Positions 1 through 5,877 of a stretch of DNA of 7,702 nt are shown one piece after another; the first letter of the stretch is position 1, and each line of letters opens with the position of its first letter. Source of the stretch: Chloroflexota bacterium (lineage in GTDB: Bacteria; Chloroflexota; Limnocylindria; QHBO01); the NCBI GenBank assembly GCA_005879815.1, contig VBKA01000056.1, positions 1-7,702 on the forward strand, read 5' to 3'. A program made the position numbers and the translations under genes. The notes beneath the pieces are model-generated. The model did no database searches. It was not told where the DNA came from and saw only the letters and a list, made by a program, of their open reading frames with translations.

Positions 1-438
1 TATGCGCTCGAGTCGCGCGACTGCCTGATCGTCATCAGCAACTCGGGTCGCAATGCCTCGCCGATCGAGATGGCGATGCTTGGCCGGGAGCGAGGCCTTC
101 CGGTCATCGCCGTCACCGCCGCGGAGTTCTCCAGAAGCGTTTCCTCCCGCCACTCTTCCGGCAAGCGCCTGCTGGACCTGGCCCATGTCGTGCTCGACAC
201 CTGCGGCGCGGCCGGCGACGCGGCGGTCGAGCTGGAAGGAGTGATGGAAGGGGTGGGTCCGACCTCCACCGTCGTTGGCGCGACCCTGCTCAACTCGACC
301 CTGGTGGAGACCATTGCCGAGCTCGTGCGGCGCGGCGTGGAACCGCCAGTCCTCGTGTCGCAGAACGTGGACGGGTCGGCGGAGCGCAACACCAGGTTAC
401 GGGACCGATATCGCGGCCGCATCCGGAGCGTCACGTGA
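1..438 (+). CDS. UPF0309-type SIS sugar-phosphate protein, 3' part only
   Basis: This is the C-terminal part (about 145 residues) of a SIS-fold phosphosugar-binding protein. The frame is open from base 1, so the N-terminal half with its GSGHS-type loop lies outside the window. The visible part starts in the central strand, with the sugar-phosphate loop SNSGRN at about residues 13-18 followed by PIEMA. It continues with SSRHSSGKRL, AGDAAVELEG, GPTSTVVGA and GVEPPVLVSQNVDG, and ends in RYRGRIRSVT. These segments match my memory of the UPF0309/COG4821 family and align along their whole length with the complete gene at 1349-2113. Family members are putative phosphosugar isomerases or binding proteins and the exact reaction is not established. 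TGA at 436-438 overlaps a GTG at 435-437, the same overlap seen at later junctions. It is the first visible gene of the operon; a role in handling the product of the neighbouring PTS is inferred. Confidence 0.88.
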   Translation, partial: YALESRDCLIVISNSGRNASPIEMAMLGRERGLPVIAVTAAEFSRSVSSRHSSGKRLLDLAHVVLDTCGAAGDAAVELEGVMEGVGPTSTVVGATLLNSTLVETIAELVRRGVEPPVLVSQNVDGSAERNTRLRDRYRGRIRSVT

Positions 439-489
439 CCAACGAGTCACGGCCCGCTGGCCTCGGGTCTACGCGGCGCGATCGAGATG
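435..489 (+). other. Displaced 5' end of the EIIA gene (frame break)
   Basis: GTG at 435-437 sits in a GTGA overlap with the upstream stop and has GGAG at 425-428 six bases before it, so it looks like the ancestral EIIA start. Read from that GTG, the frame gives VTNESRPAG, which is not EIIA-like. One base out of register, the sequence from 439 reads PTSHGPLASGL, the conserved phosphorylation loop. Reaching the loop from GTG needs a net frame change. Even with a one-base correction only about three to five residues would precede the histidine, whereas family members usually have about eight, forming the first beta strand. A small deletion removing that strand would explain both facts. Confidence 0.65.
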
Positions 490-867
490 ATCGCGGGTCC
501 GCAAGACGCGCTCGAGGTTGTCCAGCTGCGCCCGGAGGACGACGTCGAGCGCGTGGCGAAGCGGCTCGAAACCGCGCTGAAAAAGCTTCACGTTGGAGAG
601 AGCGGGGAGGCGGTCATCTTCGCCGACCTGTTCGGTGCCGCCCCGGCCAACGCAGCCGCCTCGCTGCTCCGGCATCGGCCCAACATCGAGATCGTGGCCG
701 GCATGAACCTCCCCATGCTGCTGGAGTGCCTGCTGGGGCGCGAAGGCGTCAGCGCCCGCGAGCTCGCGGAGCGGGCGGTGGTGGCCGGGCGGGAATCGGT
801 CCGTGACGTGGGAGACGTAATCCGTACGGCCCTGGCCGGGGCCAAGCCTGCGGGAGGTGATGGGTGA
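487..867 (+). CDS. PTS mannose-family EIIA component, 5' end anomalous
   Basis: This is a cytoplasmic PTS phosphocarrier of the mannose-family EIIA type, which takes phosphate from HPr on a histidine and passes it to EIIB. The frame carries DDVERVAKRLETAL, then FADLFGAAPANAAASLL (family pattern DLFGGTPxNxA), then IEIVAGMNLPMLLE (family pattern VxGVNLPMLLE), so the family call is firm. The only standard start is ATG 487, giving 126 residues. However, family similarity continues upstream in the same frame to 439 as PTSHGPLASGLRGAIE, where His at 448-450 is the expected phosphorylation site. No ATG, GTG or TTG precedes it in frame, because the stop of the previous gene lies at 436-438. ATG 487 has no clear ribosome binding site, so a product started there would lack the active histidine. 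The gene may be frameshifted, have a deletion, or contain a sequence error. TGA at 865-867 overlaps the EIIB start. Confidence 0.85.
   Translation: MIAGPQDALEVVQLRPEDDVERVAKRLETALKKLHVGESGEAVIFADLFGAAPANAAASLLRHRPNIEIVAGMNLPMLLECLLGREGVSARELAERAVVAGRESVRDVGDVIRTALAGAKPAGGDG
853..857 (+). promoter_or_regulatory. Ribosome binding site of the EIIB gene
   Basis: GGAGG within GGGAGGTGAT (852-861) closely matches the anti-Shine-Dalgarno complement. It lies six bases before the GTG at 864, which supports that GTG as the EIIB start even though the gene overlaps the EIIA stop. Confidence 0.75.
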
Positions 868-1352
868 TCCGGCACGTGCGCATTGACAACCGGCTCGTCC
901 ACGGACAGGTGGTGGTCACCTGGCTGCAGGCCGAGCGGGCCAACACGATCATGGTCGCCAACGACGGCATCGCGGCCGACGAGTTCCAGAAGACGATGCT
1001 GCTGGCGGTGAAGCCGCCATCGGTCCACGAAGTGATCCTGTCGGTCGACGAGGCCCTCGCCTACCTTAAGGACCCGGCGCACGCCAACGAGCAGGTCTTC
1101 ATGCTCGTCAAAGAACCGTCCGATGCGCTCCGCCTTCATCGCGGCGGGTTGGGGGTCAAGACCATGAACGTGGGCAACATGGCCTTCGCCGCTGGCTCCA
1201 AGCGAGTGACCCGCACGGTCTTCGTCACCGCAAGGGACGTGGCCGCCTTCAAGGACCTGCATGACGAGGGCGTAGAGCTCACCGCCCGCATGATGCCCAC
1301 CGACCGCCGCAACGACTTCATGCAGCTGCTCGCGGAGGCGAAGGTGCTGTGA
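864..1352 (+). CDS. PTS mannose/sorbose-family EIIB component
   Basis: This 162-residue, full-length EIIB of the mannose/sorbose PTS family accepts phosphate from EIIA and transfers it to the sugar as it enters through EIIC/EIID. RIDNRLVHGQV at residues 6-16 contains the phosphorylated histidine (His13). Further family features are the segment QKTMLLAVKPPSV, the stretch GLGVKTMNVGNMAF near residues 94-107, and a C-terminal DEGVELTARMMPTD. The 'DNRLVHGQV' and 'NVGNM' wording resembles AgaB/AgaV-type (N-acetylgalactosamine) EIIBs more than the 'DDRLIHGQV' of mannose transporters. This is a weak hint, from memory, of an amino-sugar substrate. The GTG start overlaps the EIIA stop (GTGA, 864-867) and the TGA at 1350-1352 overlaps the next start. 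No EIIC or EIID is in the window, so the permease must lie upstream or elsewhere. Confidence 0.93.
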   Translation: MIRHVRIDNRLVHGQVVVTWLQAERANTIMVANDGIAADEFQKTMLLAVKPPSVHEVILSVDEALAYLKDPAHANEQVFMLVKEPSDALRLHRGGLGVKTMNVGNMAFAAGSKRVTRTVFVTARDVAAFKDLHDEGVELTARMMPTDRRNDFMQLLAEAKVL

Positions 1353-2113
1353 CAGCGAGCGAGGGCGCGGCCACGCTGGCAGGGCCTGCGGTCGAGTTCC
1401 TGGCCGCGGCACGCAGCGGCCTCGATGAGCTCGGCGCCAGGGAGGCGGCCAGCATGGCCACGGCGTCCGCGTGGATCGCCGAGGCGATCGAGGCTGGGGG
1501 GCTGGTCCGGATCTTCGGGACGGGACACTCCCGCCTGATCGCGGAAGAGGTGTTCTTTCGGGCCGGGGGGTTGGCGCCAACCGATGCCATCCTCGAGGAC
1601 TCGGTCAGCGGCTACCACGACGTCACCAAGTCGGAGCTCACCGAGCGCCTGGAGGGCTACGGACAGCTGATCGTCGAGCATCGGCGGCTCGCGCCGCCGG
1701 ACGTGATGATCATCGTCAGCCAGTCGGGTCGCAACGCGGTGCCCATCGACGTCGCGGATGCCGCACGGGCGCGCGGGGTGCGCACTATCGGCATCACCTC
1801 CATCGCCCATGCCACCTCCCAGCCATCGCGACACTCGAGCGGCCGACACCTGCACGAAGCGGTCGACCTGGCGATCGACAACGGGGCTCCCGCCGGTGAC
1901 TGTGCGGTGCGTCTCGCGAACGGCGTCCCGGTGGGACCGCTCTCGGGCGTGCTGGGCACCGCGATCATCCAGACCCTGGTGATCGGGGCCGAAGAGAGGC
2001 TGCTGGCCCATGGCGTTGAGCCACCCGTCTTCCGCTCGGGGAACGTGGATGGCGGACGCGAGGCGAGCCAGCGCCTGCTCGATCAGTACTGGGATCGGAT
2101 CCGCGGGTGGTGA
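1349..2113 (+). CDS. UPF0309-type SIS sugar-phosphate protein, complete
   Basis: This 254-residue protein has a single SIS domain and the usual UPF0309/COG4821 length. An N-terminal helical segment (about 14-48) precedes the first sugar-phosphate loop FGTGHS at 56-61 and AEEVFFRAGG at 65-74, both hallmarks of the family. The second phosphate-binding loop SQSGRN lies at 124-129, followed by VPIDVADAA, GITSIAHA, a PSRHSSGRHL segment and GVEPPVFRSGNVDGG. SIS domains bind sugar phosphates and often isomerise or deaminate them, but the family's specific reaction is not known to me. It is a paralogue of the truncated gene at 1-438 and the two flank EIIA-EIIB. The GTG start forms a GTGA overlap with the EIIB stop, with GGAGG at 1334-1338 ten bases upstream. 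A role on the phosphorylated PTS product is inferred. Confidence 0.92.
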   Translation: MTASEGAATLAGPAVEFLAAARSGLDELGAREAASMATASAWIAEAIEAGGLVRIFGTGHSRLIAEEVFFRAGGLAPTDAILEDSVSGYHDVTKSELTERLEGYGQLIVEHRRLAPPDVMIIVSQSGRNAVPIDVADAARARGVRTIGITSIAHATSQPSRHSSGRHLHEAVDLAIDNGAPAGDCAVRLANGVPVGPLSGVLGTAIIQTLVIGAEERLLAHGVEPPVFRSGNVDGGREASQRLLDQYWDRIRGW

Positions 2114-3516
2114 GCGAGTCGGAGGCATCCCTGCAGGTCGCGGCCGCGACGGTCGGTCTGACGCCTCCGGCGGGCAAGCCGCTGGGCGGTTACCTGCTTC
2201 GCGAAGGCAAGACCGCAACCGGCGCGCACGATCCGCTGGAAGGGTCGTTGATCTGGCTCCGCGACATGCACGGTGGCGAGGTCCTCTGGCTGGCGATGGA
2301 TGTGGTCTGCGTTGACGAGGAGCTTGCCGCGCGGATCGCGGCCGCCGTTGGCCAGGCCTGCGGCTGTGCGACCGATGCCGTCCTCGTCTGCGCCTCGCAC
2401 ACGCACTCGTCGGCCTCGGGCTGGGTGCGCGGGTTGGGACCGATGAGTCCAGAAACCGCGGACGGTCAGCTCCGGGAGGTCCTCGTGGACCGCCTGGCGG
2501 CTGCGGCTGGCACCTTGCCGAGCCGTCTTGCTCCGTGCCGCGCGGTCTTCGCGGAGGGCCACGCTCCGGCGGCCGGTGGCAATCGCAACGATCCAACCGG
2601 TCCACACGACCCCAGCGCGGGCGTCCTGGCACTCGTGGATGCGGCAGGCGCGGTGGTGGCGGCGATCGTCGACTACGCGTCGCACGCGACCGTGCTGGGA
2701 CATGAGAACCTCGCCTGGTCAGCGGACTGGCCGGGCGCGATGCGTCGCGCACTTTCTGGCGCGCTCGCGCCCATCACGCCGTTCGAACCGCGCACGCTCG
2801 GCAAGGCGCGAGCGTCTACCCGGACGCCGCCAGTGATCGCCTTCCTCCAGGGAGCCGCGGGCGACGCGAGCCCCCGCTTCGTCCGCCGTTCACAGACCTT
2901 CCCAGAGGTGGACCGCATCGGGGGCCTGGTGGCGGGCGCGGCGCTCGAGGCGCTGCTCGCGGCACGACCGGAGACCGGCGAGCGACGCGTCGCGGTCCGC
3001 CGCGCGGCGGTGACCGTCCGGACGCGCGATCTTCCCGACCTCGCTGAGGCTCGACGGCGGTCGGGGGAGCTGGAGGCCACCTGGCTGGCCGCCCGGGCAG
3101 CCGGAGTGCCTGCTCCCGAGGAGCGGATCGCACGCACCCGATACGAGGGATCGCTCATGCTCGCCGCGCTCGCCGAGGCCGGCATGGCCGCCAGCGTTGA
3201 GCTGCCGATCGCCGCCGTGGCCGTCGGCGAGGCAGCCTGGATCCACCTGCCGGTCGAGCTCTTCGCCTCCTACGGCCTCGCCATCCGCGAGCGTTCGCCC
3301 TTCGGGTGGACGCGCGTCATCGGCTACACCGGCGGCTATTTCGGATATGTGGCAGACGAGGCGGCTCACCGGAATGGGGTCTACGAGGCCTCCGCCAGTC
3401 GCTTCGACGCCCGCGGTGGCCAGACGATCGCAGATGCGGCGCTCGACCTGCTGCGTGAGCTCGCCACCCAGGTACACGGACGGGCGAGCGAAGCGTTGGA
3501 GGGCGTCACGCGGTGA
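2110..3516 (+). CDS. Neutral/alkaline ceramidase-like zinc hydrolase, no signal peptide
   Basis: This protein of about 468 residues belongs to the neutral/alkaline non-lysosomal ceramidase superfamily (N-terminal domain PF04734), whose characterised members hydrolyse amide bonds at a zinc site. Numbering from GTG 2107, I see SHTHS at 97-101 (first zinc-ligand region), DYASHATVLGHEN at 189-201 (second histidine, His193) and FLQGAAGDASPR at 246-257. The last holds the GDxSP nucleophile serine (Ser255). LPVE at 381-384 corresponds to the LPGE glutamate ligand, and GYVADEAAHRNGVYEAS at 413-429 holds the conserved tyrosine region. The catalytic set therefore looks intact. It is shorter than secreted ceramidases (about 650 residues or more), so the C-terminal immunoglobulin-like domain is missing. 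There is no hydrophobic signal peptide, so it should act in the cytoplasm. GTG 2110 is chosen over GTG 2107 because it forms the GTGA overlap used at other junctions. Substrate is unknown; an N-acylated sugar or sugar amide fits the operon (inference). Confidence 0.85.
   Translation: MSESEASLQVAAATVGLTPPAGKPLGGYLLREGKTATGAHDPLEGSLIWLRDMHGGEVLWLAMDVVCVDEELAARIAAAVGQACGCATDAVLVCASHTHSSASGWVRGLGPMSPETADGQLREVLVDRLAAAAGTLPSRLAPCRAVFAEGHAPAAGGNRNDPTGPHDPSAGVLALVDAAGAVVAAIVDYASHATVLGHENLAWSADWPGAMRRALSGALAPITPFEPRTLGKARASTRTPPVIAFLQGAAGDASPRFVRRSQTFPEVDRIGGLVAGAALEALLAARPETGERRVAVRRAAVTVRTRDLPDLAEARRRSGELEATWLAARAAGVPAPEERIARTRYEGSLMLAALAEAGMAASVELPIAAVAVGEAAWIHLPVELFASYGLAIRERSPFGWTRVIGYTGGYFGYVADEAAHRNGVYEASASRFDARGGQTIADAALDLLRELATQVHGRASEALEGVTR
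3498..3503 (+). promoter_or_regulatory. Ribosome binding site of the HAD phosphatase gene
   Basis: GGAGGG lies nine bases before GTG 3513, inside the end of the hydrolase gene. It supports the overlapping GTG as the start of the phosphatase. Confidence 0.65.
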
Positions 3517-4355
3517 TCGCCGACCACACACCGACCGCCGACGGCACCCTGCAGCTGCTCGTCTGCGACCTCGACGGCACGCTGCTGGAGGCCGACGGGT
3601 CGATCTCCGCGCGCACGCGATCCGCGGTGGACGCCGTGCGCGAAGCGGGGATCCGCGTGGCCGTGGCCACCGGCCGCGTTCCGAGCGGCATCGCTTCGAT
3701 CGTCCGCGACCTCGGTCTGGACGGACCCCAGATCACCATGCACGGCGCGCTGGTCACCGCCCCGGCGGGCGGGGAGGCGGTCTTCTCGGTCACGCTCGGG
3801 CCCGAAGAGGTGGACGAGCTTCTCACGCTGGCTGCGGAGATCGACCTGCCTGCGCTGCTCTGCTACCCGTATGGATTCCGCACCACGGACCTCCGGCAGG
3901 AGGTGGTCGACCTCTTCGTGCCCTTCAATGAGCCGCTTCCGGAGGTCGTCGAGGACCTGGCAAGCCTGCGGGCCAGCCGGCCGCACAAGGTGGCGATCTG
4001 GACCGGAACGGAGCACTACCAGAGGGCGCTCGACGCCGCGCGGAAACGCCTCGGCGATCGGTATGCGATCACCTCGGGTGACAACCGCAGCATCGAGCTG
4101 CTGCCGCGCGGCGTCGACAAGGGCCGCGCGGCGGGCGAGCTGGCGCGCTGGCTTGGATATTCGCTGGACGAGGTTGGCGCGATCGGGGACGGGACTAACG
4201 ACATCGAGCTGTTGGTCGCGGCGCACCGCTCGGTTGCCATGCGCCATGCTCGACCAGAGGTGCGCGCGGCGGCCGACCTGGTGGTGCCGGACGGGATGCC
4301 GGACGACGCGGCCAGCGCGATCGCCTTGCTCTTCGATGGAGCGCTGCCGGCATGA
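3513..4355 (+). CDS. Cof-type HAD-IIB sugar phosphatase
   Basis: This 280-residue haloacid-dehalogenase superfamily hydrolase is of the Cof/IIB type, a cytoplasmic Mg2+-dependent phosphatase group acting mostly on sugar phosphates and related small molecules. All four motifs are visible. Motif I is VCDLDGTLL with nucleophile Asp19 and acid/base Asp21; motif II is VATGR near residue 50. Motif III is Lys203 in VDKG, and motif IV is GDGTND at 225-230 with the metal-binding aspartates. The region between motifs II and III (about 80-195) is the IIB cap, and LLPRGVDKG is the typical junction back into the core. Length is normal for the family. GTG 3513 overlaps the previous stop (GTGA) and TGA 4353-4355 overlaps the next ATG (ATGA). 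It probably dephosphorylates the PTS-derived sugar phosphate or prevents its build-up, but substrates of this family cannot be read from sequence. Confidence 0.93.
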   Translation: MIADHTPTADGTLQLLVCDLDGTLLEADGSISARTRSAVDAVREAGIRVAVATGRVPSGIASIVRDLGLDGPQITMHGALVTAPAGGEAVFSVTLGPEEVDELLTLAAEIDLPALLCYPYGFRTTDLRQEVVDLFVPFNEPLPEVVEDLASLRASRPHKVAIWTGTEHYQRALDAARKRLGDRYAITSGDNRSIELLPRGVDKGRAAGELARWLGYSLDEVGAIGDGTNDIELLVAAHRSVAMRHARPEVRAAADLVVPDGMPDDAASAIALLFDGALPA

Positions 4356-4849
4356 CCCGCTCCGGCACGGGATCGGTCTTCAACTACTCGGCGCGCCATC
4401 GCTGGGCGTACGTCCCCACGCTGCTCTTCCTGCTCGTGATCTTCGCCATCCTGGTCATCGATCCGAGCCTGGTGTGGCGCGACCACGAGCTCGATCCCGG
4501 CACGCGCAGGGCGGGGATCCTGCTGGCCGCCGCGTTGGCGATCGGCTTCGCAGTGGCGGTGCTGACGCGCTGGGCGTCGCCATTCCGTTTCAGCGTGGGC
4601 GCTGACGCCCTGGAGGTGGCACCCATCATCGGCTCACCCAGGCGCGTCGCCTACGCAGACGTTCGCGCTGTGCGGATCCTGCCCAAGACCTTTATGCGCT
4701 CGGTGCCGGAGGTGGTACTGCAAGTGGAGGCGGGACGGCCGGTGGTCATTCGCACCGACATCACCGGCTACCAGCAGCTCGAACGTGCCCTTCGACGCCG
4801 CTTGGCGCCCGACCTCCAGGCGCGGTGGAAGGAGGCGCGCGACTCGTGA
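4352..4849 (+). CDS. Small membrane protein with PH-like C-terminal domain
   Basis: This is a 165-residue predicted inner-membrane protein that I cannot assign to a named family with confidence. A short polar N-terminus is followed by a hydrophobic helix at about 20-42 (rich in L, V, I, F), a short charged loop, and a second helix at about 54-72. The C-terminal 90 residues are soluble and beta-rich (FRFSVGADALEV, RRVAYADVRAVRIL, EVVLQVEAGRPVVIRTD), ending in a basic amphipathic helix (YQQLERALRRRL). Two helices followed by 'structure-defining strand, YADVRAVR, final helix' is the usual plan of bacterial PH-like (bPH/DUF-type) membrane proteins. That resemblance is by pattern only. ATG 4352 overlaps the phosphatase stop, with a weak GGAG at 4338-4341. 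Its place between a phosphatase and the regulator is conspicuous, but no transport function is visible. Confidence 0.75.
   Translation: MTRSGTGSVFNYSARHRWAYVPTLLFLLVIFAILVIDPSLVWRDHELDPGTRRAGILLAAALAIGFAVAVLTRWASPFRFSVGADALEVAPIIGSPRRVAYADVRAVRILPKTFMRSVPEVVLQVEAGRPVVIRTDITGYQQLERALRRRLAPDLQARWKEARDS
4829..4835 (+). promoter_or_regulatory. Ribosome binding site deciding the GntR start
   Basis: AAGGAGG sits ten bases before GTG 4846. A longer reading frame could open at GTG 4825, but that would place this strong site inside its first codons. The site therefore favours GTG 4846, which also makes the 4-base GTGA overlap with the upstream stop. Confidence 0.75.
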
Positions 4850-5604
4850 GCGTCCGCAAGACAGGCAATGGTCGACTTATCCGCCGCAGCCCGGTACCCC
4901 TCTACAGCCAGGTGAAAGAGCTGCTCCGCGAGCGCATCGCCCGCCTGCGCGGCGAGGAGCACGAGCAGCTCCCGTCCGAGCGCGAGCTGGCGCGGGACCT
5001 GAACATCAGCCGCATGACCGTGCGCCAAGCGGTCCGGGAGCTGATCGCGGAGGGCGCGATCTATACTGCGCCTGGGCGCGGCACGTTCCTGGCAACCGGC
5101 GAGGTGACCCAGCAGCTGGTGGGGCTCACCAGCTTCTCGCAGGAGATGACCAAGCGTGGGCTGGTCCCCGCGTCGCGCCTCCTCGAGGCGGAGGGAGTGA
5201 CCGATCACGAGATCGCGGCTCGGCTGCGGTTGCAGCCGGATGAGCCGATCGCGCGTATCCGACGGCTGCGGCTGGCGAATGGTGAACCGATGGCCATCGA
5301 GACCACGCATCTGCCGCTGACGTTATGTCCGGGCCTGCTGAGCATGGACCTCGAGCGGGGATCCCTCTACGAGCTCCTGCAGCGCGTCTTCCGGCTGCGC
5401 TTTGGGGTGGCGACCCAGACGATCACGGCCGAAGCAGCCCGACCCGCGACAGCGCTCATGCTCGGTCTGGCTGAGGGGGAGCCTGTGCTGGTCATGGAAC
5501 GGCTCAGTGAGCTCGACAACGGCCGACCGTTCGAGTACGTGCGTTCCTGGTATCGCGCGGACCGCTACCACTTTGCGGTGCGCCTGGGACCCCTGCGCAC
5601 CTGA
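4846..5604 (+). CDS. GntR-family transcriptional regulator with UTRA domain (HutC/NagR-like)
   Basis: This 252-residue regulator has an N-terminal winged helix-turn-helix of the GntR type at about residues 18-83. It contains PLYSQVKELLRERI, LPSERELARDLNISRMTVRQAV (conserved recognition region) and the wing AIYTAPGRGTFLA. A UTRA effector-binding domain fills about residues 90-250, beginning LVGLTSFSQEMTKRG and including IARIRRLRLANGEPMAIET and the C-terminal RPFEYVRSWYRADRYHF. This is the HutC/NagR/DasR architecture, whose sugar-responsive members bind phosphorylated sugars such as GlcNAc-6-P or GlcN-6-P. It is the last gene of the overlapping run, so it is probably made together with the enzymes and may repress the operon promoter, which lies upstream of this window. 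The UTRA domain cannot be assigned a ligand by eye. GTG 4846 is preferred over GTG 4825 on ribosome-binding-site spacing. Confidence 0.94.
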   Translation: MSVRKTGNGRLIRRSPVPLYSQVKELLRERIARLRGEEHEQLPSERELARDLNISRMTVRQAVRELIAEGAIYTAPGRGTFLATGEVTQQLVGLTSFSQEMTKRGLVPASRLLEAEGVTDHEIAARLRLQPDEPIARIRRLRLANGEPMAIETTHLPLTLCPGLLSMDLERGSLYELLQRVFRLRFGVATQTITAEAARPATALMLGLAEGEPVLVMERLSELDNGRPFEYVRSWYRADRYHFAVRLGPLRT

Positions 5605-5877
5605 TCGTGGCGATGCGCCGCGGAAGGCCTACTGGCTGTCGCCGAGCGCCGTCTGGCAGTCCGGGCAGAGCTCGGACTCAGGGATGGGAGGCACGGGCCG
5701 ACCGCGCTCTCGGCTCGGGACACGTCCGCACAGCGGAGTGCCGGCCTCGCCGAGGACGTGGACCTTCGAGAAGTGACGATCTGGGAGCCGCCACGTGAGG
5801 TAACGGCTCAGCTGACGAGTGGTGATGTCCGCATTATCGCACGCTGCGCCGGATTCGGCACCCCCCTTCCTGGGAGC
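5605..5877. other. Intergenic gap between convergent genes
   Basis: This gap separates the end of the GntR gene from the end of the minus-strand ferritin-like gene. Apart from the possible zinc-ribbon frame I find no RNA gene, no repeat and no GC-rich hairpin followed by a T run that would serve as a clear bidirectional terminator. GATAAT on the minus strand at 5838-5833 resembles a -10 box, but I see no matching -35. Confidence 0.5.
5629..5811 (-). CDS. Possible small zinc-ribbon protein, start unclear or gene broken
   Basis: On the minus strand, a frame ending at TAG 5631-5629 reads SRYLTWRLPDRHFSKVHVLG, then TPLCGR, and finishes ESELCPDCQTALGDSQ. The single cysteine of LCGR, the CxxC pair of CPDC and a preceding histidine (KVHVL) form a plausible HCCC zinc site, and the composition is protein-like. 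The frame is open back to the ferritin-like gene's stop near 5878 but has no ATG, GTG or TTG. The coordinate given uses a CTG at 5811-5809 (60 residues) only as a marker. A GTG at 5861-5859 preceded by AGGAAGG begins a neighbouring frame that ends at 5808, one base out of register. A one-base indel joining the two would give a normal gene. It follows the ferritin-like gene on the same strand, so co-transcription is possible. I recognise no family function. Confidence 0.4.
   Translation of the reverse strand: MSRYLTWRLPDRHFSKVHVLGEAGTPLCGRVPSRERGRPVPPIPESELCPDCQTALGDSQ

Noticed and set aside
435..806. Open frame starting at GTG 435 read to its own stop
   Set aside because: After the first residues it is an Arg/Gly-rich frame without similarity; the EIIA motifs are in another frame. 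Only its start codon is of interest.
588..1580. Minus-strand open frame of 330 codons
   Set aside because: It is antisense to EIIA, EIIB and the second SIS gene, with low-complexity composition and no motif.
1136..2752. Minus-strand open frame of 538 codons
   Set aside because: It lies opposite the EIIB, SIS and ceramidase-like genes, has Arg/Pro/Ser-rich composition and no domain, and is a shadow of GC-biased codons.
5833..5838. GATAAT as a -10 promoter box on the minus strand
   Set aside because: No -35 element at suitable spacing and no clear start codon downstream, so too weak to annotate as a promoter.
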